Assembly (NCBI GenBank): GCA_946221915.1
Contig: CAMIKG010000039.1
Span: forward strand, 1 to 47,259
Length of the DNA: 47,259 bases
Direction of reading: 5' to 3'
Source: an uncultured Erwinia sp.
GTDB taxonomy: Bacteria > Pseudomonadota > Gammaproteobacteria > Enterobacterales > Enterobacteriaceae
The position numbers were made by a program, and so were the translations under genes. The notes beneath the pieces were generated by a model, which saw only the letters and a program-made list of their open reading frames with translations, ran no database searches and was not told where the DNA came from. This document shows, in pieces, positions 41,156-47,259 of the stretch. The number at the start of each line of letters is the position of its first letter. Within the stretch, counting starts at the first letter, position 1.

Positions 41156-42085
41156 TTACTTGCTGAGCAGACGCGTTCTGGCCGGTTTATCGAAGAAGCT
41201 CCAGGCGATAAACCGGCTCTGCTTCTGCCCCTGCGCCATATCGACAATCCGCACCTGCACTGCGCCTGCCTGCTCCAGCGCACGGCGTAAATCCGGCAGG
41301 TTCTCTTTGCGCGACACCAGCGAGGTAAACCAGATGCACTGGCGGGCAAACTCGACGCTTTCCGCAATCATGCGACCAATAAAGGCTTTCTCGCCACCAT
41401 CACACCACAGCTCGTCCTGCTGACCGCCAAAGTTAAGCGGCGCATGTTTATCCAGCCCCAGGTTGCGCAGTTTGCGCTGCGTGCCCTGGCGTGCATCACT
41501 GGCGGACGCATGGAACGGCGGGTTACAGATGCTGGCGTGGTACAGCTCATTTTTATGGATAATGCCGCGGAAGATGGCGTGATTATCCTTCTGGCGACGC
41601 AGGCGAATACCGCGGTTCAGCCCGTGATTAGCAGCGATAATCGCACTGGCGGATTTCATCGCCTGCTCATTGCTTTCCGAACCAGTGAAACGCCAGCCAT
41701 ATTCGCGGAAACCAATTAGCGGATAGATACAGTTCGCGCCACAGCCGATATCCAGCACATTCAGATCGCGCGGCACGACGCGCTGATGATCTTCCGCCAG
41801 CAGATCGGCGAGATGGTGAATATAGTCAGCACGGCCGGGTACCGGCGGGCACAGGAAGCCTTCCGGGATCGCCCAGTGTTCGATCTGATAATGGAAATGC
41901 AGCAGCGCCTGATTCAGCACCTTCACCGCGTCAGGATCGGCGAAATCCACCGACTCATTGCCATACGGGTTCAGCTGCACAAAAGACGCCAGCGCCGGAT
42001 GGCAGGCGATCAGGGCAGCAAAGTCGTAACGTCCGCGATGGCGATTACGCGGGTGAAAAAGGGGTTTCTCAGCGGGCTGTTTCAT
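41156..42085 (-). CDS. rlmF: 23S rRNA adenine-N6-methyltransferase RlmF
   Basis: A 309-residue SAM-dependent enzyme (E. coli RlmF/YbiN 308) that methylates A1618 of 23S rRNA. It opens with a basic FHPRNRHRGRYDF block. The SAM-binding motif is VLDIGCGANCIYPLIG (110-125) and the catalytic NPPF is at 188-191, the amino-methylase signature. LNFGGQQDELWCDGGE and MAQGQKQSRFIAW match the family. The start at 42085 is supported by the conserved N-terminus; ATGAGAGACGCCA upstream gives a modest ribosome site. Confidence 0.94.
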   Translation of the reverse strand: MKQPAEKPLFHPRNRHRGRYDFAALIACHPALASFVQLNPYGNESVDFADPDAVKVLNQALLHFHYQIEHWAIPEGFLCPPVPGRADYIHHLADLLAEDHQRVVPRDLNVLDIGCGANCIYPLIGFREYGWRFTGSESNEQAMKSASAIIAANHGLNRGIRLRRQKDNHAIFRGIIHKNELYHASICNPPFHASASDARQGTQRKLRNLGLDKHAPLNFGGQQDELWCDGGEKAFIGRMIAESVEFARQCIWFTSLVSRKENLPDLRRALEQAGAVQVRIVDMAQGQKQSRFIAWSFFDKPARTRLLSK

Positions 42086-42148
42086 TGGCGTCTCTCATGT
42101 TGATCGGCGCGTAAGATACAACCCTGCGCAAAACGCGTAAACCTTTAT

Positions 42149-42946
42149 TCAGCGCTTTTGCTGCGCGCCCTGCTCGAGCAGCGTGTGGATCAGTTGCTTC
42201 AGCAGCGGCTGCAACTCCGCCGCGCGCTCGCCGCACCAGCCAAACGGCGGCTGCTCATCCATATAGTTACACTGCGCCAGCTCCAGCTGAACGGCATGCT
42301 GATGTTGCGCCGGTTGGCCATACGCGCGGGTGATATAGCCACCTTTGAAACGACCGTTCAGCACCCAGCTAAAACGCGACTGTTCTGTACAACGTGCGAT
42401 CAGCGCCTCACTGATGCTCGCGTGGCAACTCTCACCGCTGTTGGTGCCAATATTCAGATCCGGTAACCTGCCGTCAAACAGCCGCGGGATGTGCGAGGCA
42501 ATCGAGTGGGCATCGAACAGCAACGCATAGCCAAACTGCTGCTTCAGCCGTGCCAGCTCCTGTTGAATTTGCTGGTGATACGGCTGCCAGAGCGTGGTGA
42601 GATAGCCCTGCCGTTGCGCGGCGGTGGGCGTTTTACCAGGCTGAAACGTCGGCGTGCCGTCAAACAGCGTGTCCGGAAACAGACCGGTAGTGGCGGTGGA
42701 ATACAGCGGCCGATCGTCCGCCGGACGGTTAAGATCGATAACAAAACGTGAGTAGTTCGCCACCAGCACGCTGGCGCCCAGATCGCGGGCGAAGTCATAC
42801 AACAGCGGGATATGCCAGTCGGTATCCGGCAGGCCGCGCGCCGCGTCGCTCAGTCCGGCTTCAACTTCCGCGGTCAGCGCCGTACCGGCATGAGGAATAC
42901 TGATCAGCAGCGGCATGCTGCCGGTGGAAAAGTGATACGGGGTCAT
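42149..42946 (-). CDS. hutG: N-formylglutamate deformylase HutG
   Basis: A 265-residue hydrolase (EC 3.5.1.68) of the FGase family that turns N-formylglutamate into glutamate and formate, the last step of the five-step histidine route. Blocks are PLLISIPHAGTAL (~12-24), DTDWHIPLLYDFARDLGA, RFVIDLNRPADDRPLY, LLFDAHSIASHIPRLFDG (Asp and His ligands) and NGRFKGGYITRAYG. It is not the arginase-like HutG of the four-step pathway. The start at 42946 overlaps the hutI stop by four bases (ATGA), with CGAGGAGAGGCGCA upstream. Longer in-frame readings lie inside hutI and were dropped. Confidence 0.92.
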   Translation of the reverse strand: MTPYHFSTGSMPLLISIPHAGTALTAEVEAGLSDAARGLPDTDWHIPLLYDFARDLGASVLVANYSRFVIDLNRPADDRPLYSTATTGLFPDTLFDGTPTFQPGKTPTAAQRQGYLTTLWQPYHQQIQQELARLKQQFGYALLFDAHSIASHIPRLFDGRLPDLNIGTNSGESCHASISEALIARCTEQSRFSWVLNGRFKGGYITRAYGQPAQHQHAVQLELAQCNYMDEQPPFGWCGERAAELQPLLKQLIHTLLEQGAQQKR

Positions 42947-44160
42947 TGCGCCTCTCCTCGATAGATAACCTGGCAAGGCAGCTGTCCGCCAAGCCAGTAA
43001 ACCAGCTCCGCCGGGCGCGCCAGCGGCCAGTGGACAAAGTTCGCCACCTTGCCGCACTCCAGCGTGCCGTGTGTTTTCTCCAGCCCCAGCGCCTGCGCGC
43101 CATACAGGGTGACGCCCGCCAGCGCCTCTTCCGGCGTCATGCCAAACAGCGTGCAGGCCATATTCAGCATCAGACGCAGCGACAGCGCCGGAGAGGTGCC
43201 GGGATTGGCATCGCTGGCCAGCGCCATCGGTACGCCATACTGCCGGAACAGCGCCACCGGCGGCCGCTGGGTTTCCCGCAGCAGATAAAATGCCCCTGGC
43301 AGCAGCACCGCCACCGTGCCACTGGCAGCCATCGCCTGCACATCGCTCTCGGTGGCATACTCCAGATGGTCGGCGGACAGAGCGTTAAAGCGCGCCGCCA
43401 GCGCGCTGCCGCCCAGCGACGACAGCTGTTCAGCGTGCAGTTTCACCGGCAGCCCAAGCTGCTGTGCGCACTCAAACACCCGCGTCACCTGCGCCGGAGA
43501 AAATGCCAGATGCTCGCAGAACGCATCCACCGCATCGGCCAGCTGCCGGGCTTTCACTTCCGGCAGCAGCCGCTGGCAGATCACCTCCACCCAGCCATCA
43601 GGATTGTCTTTGAACTCCGGCGGGAAGGCGTGCGCCGCCAGACAGGTTGCCAGCACATCGGCAGACACCTGCTGCGCCAGCAGACGGATCGCCTGCAGCA
43701 TACGCAGTTCGCTGGCTTCATCAAGGCCGTAACCGGATTTGATCTCCAGCGTGGTCACCCCTTCCGCCAGCAGGCGATCGATGCGCCAGCGCGCGCTGCT
43801 GACCAGTTCATCAAGCGAGGCGGCACGCGTGGCGCGCACGGTGGAGAGGATACCGCCGCCCTGCGCGGCGATGTCGGCGTAGCTGACGCCATTCAGGCGC
43901 TGCTCAAACTCGGCGCTGCGGTCGCCGCCGAACACCAGATGGGTATGGCAGTCAATCAAACCGGGCGTCACGATGCCACCGCCAAAATCGGTGCGCGTCT
44001 GCGCCGGTATCGCGGCGGATTCCGCGCGCGTGCCGACCCAGACAATCTGGCCGTCGCGTACCGCGATTGCGCCATCTTCAATCAGGCTGTAGCGGCCATC
44101 GCGCATGGTGACCAGGTCGGCGCCATACCACACACTGTCACAGTTTCGTTCGACTGCCAT
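42943..44160 (-). CDS. hutI: Imidazolonepropionase HutI
   Basis: A 405-residue cytosolic amidohydrolase (EC 3.5.2.7) that opens the imidazolone ring to give formiminoglutamate, step three of histidine breakdown. The metal site is DCHTHLVFGGDRSAEF (His72, His74), with later ligands in KLHAEQLS, SADHLEYA and ALASDANPGTSP. Substrate loop EIKSGYGLDEASEL is intact. The start at 44160 (MAVERNCDSVW) follows GGAGAGCAA; the longer ORF start lacks support. It is first in the leftward hutI-hutG operon, facing hutF across an 83-bp divergent promoter with a HutC-type operator. Confidence 0.95.
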   Translation of the reverse strand: MAVERNCDSVWYGADLVTMRDGRYSLIEDGAIAVRDGQIVWVGTRAESAAIPAQTRTDFGGGIVTPGLIDCHTHLVFGGDRSAEFEQRLNGVSYADIAAQGGGILSTVRATRAASLDELVSSARWRIDRLLAEGVTTLEIKSGYGLDEASELRMLQAIRLLAQQVSADVLATCLAAHAFPPEFKDNPDGWVEVICQRLLPEVKARQLADAVDAFCEHLAFSPAQVTRVFECAQQLGLPVKLHAEQLSSLGGSALAARFNALSADHLEYATESDVQAMAASGTVAVLLPGAFYLLRETQRPPVALFRQYGVPMALASDANPGTSPALSLRLMLNMACTLFGMTPEEALAGVTLYGAQALGLEKTHGTLECGKVANFVHWPLARPAELVYWLGGQLPCQVIYRGEAQ

Positions 44161-44210
44161 TTGCTCTCCCGCCCCGCATGTCATTTACAGAAGTCGTTAA
44201 AGTATGTATA

Positions 44211-44220
44211 TGTATATACA
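44211..44220. promoter_or_regulatory. HutC-type operator between hutI and hutF
   Basis: TGTATATACA is a perfect palindrome identical to the core recognised by HutC in other bacteria. An overlapping GTATGTATA at 44202-44210 adds a half-site. It lies 23 bp before the hutF ATG and 51 bp before hutI, well placed to block both promoters. Confidence 0.8.
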
Positions 44221-44243
44221 ACCACATCGCCTGAGGATCAACC

Positions 44244-45599
44244 ATGTCGAGTTATTTTGCCCCCCGCGCTTTGCTGGCAGATGGCTGGCAGCACGCGGTG
44301 CGCATTGAGGTGAATGCGCAGGGTTTTATCAGCGCCCTGTACGCCGACGGCGAGGCCGGTGACGCCACGCCCCTGCCCGGCGCGGTAATCCCGGCGATAG
44401 CCAATCTGCATTCGCATGCCTTTCAGCGCGCCATGGCCGGACTGGCGGAAGTGGCAGGCGATCCACAGGACAGTTTCTGGACCTGGCGCGACCTGATGTA
44501 TCGCATGGTGCAGCGCCTTTCACCTGAGCAGGTAGGCGATATCGCCCGCCATCTGTATATCGATATGCTGAAAGGCGGTTATACCCAGGTGGCGGAGTTC
44601 CACTATCTGCATCACGATCCCAGCGGTGCGCCCTACTCCGACGATGCGATGCTGCAGCAGCTGATTGCCGCAGCAGAGTACGCCGGTATCGGCCAGACGC
44701 TGCTGCCGGTGCTCTACAGCTACAGCGGCTTTGGCGCCCAGCCGCCGCAGGACGGCCAGAAACGTTTTATCCAGAGCGCAGAGAGTTATCTGCGCCAGCA
44801 GGAACGCTTACAACAGCTGCTGCGCGATAAGCCGTTGCATAACCAGGGCCTGTGCTTCCACTCGCTGCGCGCCGTCAGCCAGCCGCAGATTGAACAGGTG
44901 CTGGCGGCCTCTTCGCCTGATTTGCCGGTGCATATTCATGTTGCCGAGCAGGAGAAAGAGGTGAATGACTCGCTTGCCTGGAGCGGCGAGCGTCCGGTGA
45001 GCTGGCTGCTGAACCGTTTTGCCGTCGATGCGCGCTGGTGCCTGATCCATGCCACTCATCTCGACCAGGATGAAATTCGCCGTCTGGCCCACAGCGGCGC
45101 GGTGGCGGGATTGTGTCCGACGACGGAAGCCAATCTCGGCGACGGTATTTTCCCGGCCAGCGACTATATTGCGCAGGGCGGCCGCTGGGGCATCGGCTCC
45201 GACAGCCATGTGTCGCTCGACGTGGTGGAAGAGCTGCGCTGGCTGGAGTATGCCCAGCGCCTGCGTGACCGCCGCCGCAACCGTATTGTGACCGCCCAGC
45301 AGAATTCGATTGGTGATGTACTGTATCAGCAGGCAGCCGCTGGCGGTGCACAGGCTTGTGGGGTGAAGACCGGTTTACTGGCCGTCGGCCAGCGCGCCGA
45401 CTGGCTGGTGCTGGAACAGGAGAGCTGGCTGGCCAGCTGCCCGGACCACGCCCTGCTCAATCGCTGGCTGTTTGCCGGTCATCGTGGGCAGATTCGTGAT
45501 GTGTGGGTGGCGGGCAGACAGGTGATCAATAGCGGCAAACACGCGGCGGAAGCGGAGAGCTGGCAGCGCTTCAGCGCCGCGATCGGTGCGCTGCAATGA
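44244..45599 (+). CDS. hutF: Formimidoylglutamate deiminase HutF
   Basis: A 451-residue amidohydrolase (EC 3.5.3.13) that turns formiminoglutamate into N-formylglutamate and ammonia, step four of the five-step route. Metal ligands are in NLHSHAFQRAM (His56, His58), VHIHVAEQEKEV, LIHATHLD and IGSDSHVSLD. The block CPTTEANLGDGIFPASDY is diagnostic for HutF. Its presence with a formylglutamate-type HutG shows the five-step route. The start follows TGAGGATCAACC. Its last bases overlap the start of hutD (ATGA). Confidence 0.94.
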   Translation: MSSYFAPRALLADGWQHAVRIEVNAQGFISALYADGEAGDATPLPGAVIPAIANLHSHAFQRAMAGLAEVAGDPQDSFWTWRDLMYRMVQRLSPEQVGDIARHLYIDMLKGGYTQVAEFHYLHHDPSGAPYSDDAMLQQLIAAAEYAGIGQTLLPVLYSYSGFGAQPPQDGQKRFIQSAESYLRQQERLQQLLRDKPLHNQGLCFHSLRAVSQPQIEQVLAASSPDLPVHIHVAEQEKEVNDSLAWSGERPVSWLLNRFAVDARWCLIHATHLDQDEIRRLAHSGAVAGLCPTTEANLGDGIFPASDYIAQGGRWGIGSDSHVSLDVVEELRWLEYAQRLRDRRRNRIVTAQQNSIGDVLYQQAAAGGAQACGVKTGLLAVGQRADWLVLEQESWLASCPDHALLNRWLFAGHRGQIRDVWVAGRQVINSGKHAAEAESWQRFSAAIGALQ

Positions 45600-46138
45600 T
45601 GCATCACTACCGCTTTGCCACCCTGCCCGTCAGCCAGTGGCGCAATGGCGGCGGTGAGACGCGCGAAATCGTCAGCTGGCCGCCGGGCGACAGCGAATTT
45701 GGCTGGCGCGCCAGTATTGCCACTATCGCCCGCAGCGGTGACTTTTCGCTGTTTCCGGGCGTGGACCGGGTGATCACCCTGCTGCAGGGCGACAGGGTTG
45801 AACTGTGCAGCAACGGTCAGTTACTGCAAACCCTGACGCTGAACCAGCCGTTCTCTTTTCGCGGCGAACTGCCGGTTACCGCCACGCTGTCTGGCGCGGT
45901 CAGCCTCGATTTTAATATTATGACGCGCCGCGAGCAGTTCCGCAGTGTGGTAGTGGTGACAGAGGCGGCACAACAAAGTGAGATGGGTATCTGCTGGGCG
46001 ATCAGCGGGGAATGGCAGTGCGGTGAACAGCGTTTACAGGCAGGAGAAGGCGCATGGTGGACGGAGGATGGCGCACCACTGACGCCCCTTTCCACCGGGG
46101 CGTTGCTGCTGTTTGCCGCAATCAGCCGTGCCCTTTAA
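45596..46138 (+). CDS. hutD: HutD family protein (hut pathway, cupin fold)
   Basis: A 180-residue soluble protein of the HutD/Ves family with a bicupin fold. It starts MMHHYRFATLPVSQWRNGGGETREIVSWPPGD, where RNGGGETREI is the family hallmark, followed by FGWRASIATIARSGDFSLFPGVDRVITLLQGD. In Pseudomonas it is thought to limit the upper level of hut operon activity; its chemistry is unsettled. Either of two adjacent ATGs (45596 or 45599) could start it. It overlaps the end of hutF, so it is probably translationally coupled, and its 3' end overlaps the convergent hutC by 17 bp. Confidence 0.88.
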   Translation: MMHHYRFATLPVSQWRNGGGETREIVSWPPGDSEFGWRASIATIARSGDFSLFPGVDRVITLLQGDRVELCSNGQLLQTLTLNQPFSFRGELPVTATLSGAVSLDFNIMTRREQFRSVVVVTEAAQQSEMGICWAISGEWQCGEQRLQAGEGAWWTEDGAPLTPLSTGALLLFAAISRAL

Positions 46139-46877
46139 AACGCCCCAGCAGCTTATAGCGTGAGCCGGGATAGAGCAGTTTCGCATAGGTGACGATCTTG
46201 CTGTCACTCCATGTCTGGCGACGGATCAGCAGGCAGGGCTCATGCTCTTCCAGCGCCAGATGCTTACGCTGGCGCGCATCGGCCGCCACCGCTTCAACGA
46301 TATGCTCCCCGGCAGTCAGCGGCGCCACGCGCATCAGATAGGTGTATGGCGTCTGAGTGGCATAATCCTGACGCAGATAGTCCGGCGCCATTAACGGATT
46401 CACCAGCCGATCTTCCAGCTGCACCGGCAACTCATTTTCATAGTGCACAATCAGCGAATGGAAAATCGCTGCCCCGGTGGTCAGTCCCAGCACCGCGGCC
46501 TGCTCCGGGTCAGCTTTGATTTCGCCGAGCGACAGGATTTTGCTGCTGTGGGTATGGCCGCGCTGGGCAATCTCTTCGGCGATGTTGTGCACTTCCAGCA
46601 TCGCGGTATAGCCCTTATTCTCCGCGACAAAAGTGCCGACGCCCTGCATACGGATCAGATAGCCTTCACTGGTCAGCTCGCGTAAGGCGCGGTTGATGGT
46701 CATACGACTGACGCCCAGCTTGTTCACCAGCTCACTCTCCGAGGGCACGCGCTGATTCGCTTTCCACACCCCTTCATTGATCTGGCTGATAATCGCCTGC
46801 TTCACCCGCTGGTAAATCGGCGCGGGCTGATCGCTCATGGCGGCGGCAAGTTGTGTAATGGCGGTCTGCTCGACCAT
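46122..46877 (-). CDS. hutC: Histidine utilisation repressor HutC (GntR/UTRA)
   Basis: A 251-residue repressor (HutC subfamily of GntR regulators) that releases DNA when urocanate binds. The winged helix-turn-helix spans about 17-85, including PSESELVNKLGVSRMTINRALRELTSEGYLIRMQGVGTFVAE. The UTRA effector domain covers about 105-245. The first 15 residues are less conserved; a start at the internal Met14 (MSDQPAP) is also possible. AAAAGGATAGCGAC precedes the 46877 start. It has a TGTATATACA operator 55 bp upstream, indicating self-control. Confidence 0.94.
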   Translation of the reverse strand: MVEQTAITQLAAAMSDQPAPIYQRVKQAIISQINEGVWKANQRVPSESELVNKLGVSRMTINRALRELTSEGYLIRMQGVGTFVAENKGYTAMLEVHNIAEEIAQRGHTHSSKILSLGEIKADPEQAAVLGLTTGAAIFHSLIVHYENELPVQLEDRLVNPLMAPDYLRQDYATQTPYTYLMRVAPLTAGEHIVEAVAADARQRKHLALEEHEPCLLIRRQTWSDSKIVTYAKLLYPGSRYKLLGRFKGHG

Positions 46878-46931
46878 AGTCGCTATCCTTTTTCAGGCTA
46901 ATCACCTTAGTTTACTGACTGATAGCGCAAA

Positions 46932-46941
46932 TGTATATACA
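46932..46941. promoter_or_regulatory. HutC-type operator upstream of hutC
   Basis: TGTATATACA, identical to the site at 44211-44220. It lies 55 bp upstream of the hutC start, fitting autoregulation, and about 130 bp upstream of the rightward sigma54-type promoter. Confidence 0.78.
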
Positions 46942-47069
46942 TCTGCATGGCGCAACGCTGCCCGCAGATTGTGCAGCGTATGCGTTATTACGGTGCAATT
47001 TCCTGCTGTGCTTCTGTGAATGATTAGGGCGAAGCCGCACGGCACCCGATCCGCGTTTTGTGATCGATC

Positions 47070-47085
47070 TGGCACAGCCCTTGCT
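47070..47085 (+). promoter_or_regulatory. Sigma54-type promoter pointing out of the right edge
   Basis: TGGCAC-AGCCC-TTGCT is a perfect match to TGGCAC-N5-TTGCW. The start would lie near 47096. The expected target is a hut gene (hutU/hutH) beyond the window, which I cannot see. TGTGATCGATCTGGCA at 47059-47074 is a half-matching CRP site overlapping the -24 element. Confidence 0.75.
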
Positions 47086-47088
47086 AGG

Positions 47089-47112
47089 TTGTATAGACAA
47101 GAATATACACTT
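47089..47112. promoter_or_regulatory. HutC-like operator overlapping the sigma54 start
   Basis: TTGTATAGACAA followed by GAATATACAC gives three half-sites of the TTGTATA / TATACA type spanning the predicted start of transcription, where a repressor would block it. Confidence 0.6.
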
Positions 47113-47177
47113 ATGCTTCACTCAGTATAGAGGCTTAGCGAAAGTAGAACACACTTTGCAAATATGTACCGATTGCT

Positions 47178-47202
47178 CCTTCCCCCGCGAGGCGGGGGAA
47201 GG
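47178..47202. repeat. C-rich/G-rich hairpin, copy 3
   Basis: CCTTCCCCCGC (47178-47188) pairs perfectly with GCGGGGGAAGG (47192-47202) around GAG. It lies in the presumed leader of the gene beyond the right edge. The window ends in CTCCCCCTCCCTAACC, which looks like the start of another such unit. Confidence 0.65.
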
Positions 47203-47259
47203 CTGGGATGTGGGAGAAGACGACTCCGCACGGGTGTTGCTGGCTCCCCCTCCCTAACC

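Noticed and set aside
42946..44313. A 455-codon open frame on the forward strand opposite hutI
   Set aside because: It is the antisense shadow of the GC-rich hutI gene. Its product is rich in Arg, Gln and His with no domain, while hutI on the other strand has full catalytic motifs.
1..47259. CRISPR arrays, prophage, transposases, tRNA or rRNA genes
   Set aside because: No regularly spaced direct repeats, phage or transposase genes, cloverleaf sequences or rRNA segments were seen.

Overview
The window is about 47 kb of chromosome from a gamma-proteobacterium of the order Enterobacterales, most likely Erwiniaceae (Pantoea/Erwinia-like). This rests on very close matches, recalled from family knowledge, to Escherichia coli proteins (YbjL, SdaC, DacC, GsiABCD, IaaA, MoeAB, YbiT, MntR, OpgE, OmpX, RhtA, Dps, GlnHPQ, YbiO, RlmF). 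They lie in an order close to the E. coli 18-19 min region, but with genes missing and with insertions. The genus is an inference; no rRNA gene is present to settle it.

Layout. 1-7.8 kb: a repeat-rich left edge, ybjM, ybjL, ybjG, a serine transporter (sdaC) and dacC, then a HAD-IB phosphatase. 7.8-12.7 kb: yliI, an orphan TIM-barrel sugar isomerase/epimerase, yeaO, an aromatic amino acid permease with a terminator directly in its 5' leader, and a DUF4385 protein. 12.8-19.2 kb: the leftward iaaA-gsiABCD glutathione operon. 19.5-21.5 kb: moeA-moeB. 21.5-29.4 kb: ybiT, a sugar-porter MFS gene and a three-gene tripartite efflux operon (HlyD/EmrA-like, DHA2/EmrB-like, NodT-like). 29.5-31.6 kb: the manganese module mntR-ybiR with divergent mntS, preceded here by an extra 25-residue hydrophobic ORF. 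31.8-38.7 kb: opgE, ompX, rhtA, dps and the nitrogen-regulated glnHPQ operon. 38.9-42.1 kb: ybiO and rlmF, convergent. 42.1-47.3 kb: a hut cluster (hutG-hutI leftward, hutF-hutD rightward, hutC leftward). A sigma54-type promoter with a HutC-like operator points out of the right edge, presumably towards hutU/hutH.

How the genes fit together. IaaA and GsiABCD import and recycle glutathione and peptides. HutI, HutF and HutG make the five-step histidine route (formiminoglutamate to formylglutamate to glutamate plus formate). HutC probably controls it through TGTATATACA-type operators. GlnHPQ carries an NtrC site and a sigma54-type element. Dps carries an OxyR-like site and an RpoS-like -10.

The least ordinary signals are: (1) a roughly 95-bp palindromic repeat in four copies plus a fragment, whose helices show compensatory changes between copies, one copy of which supplies the last ~29 codons of opgE; (2) the 25-residue single-helix ORF between the MntR box and mntS; (3) the terminator 20 nt upstream of the aromatic permease start, with competing upstream pairings that suggest attenuation; (4) the sigma54/HutC promoter at the right edge. 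I saw no CRISPR array, prophage, insertion sequence, tRNA or rRNA.
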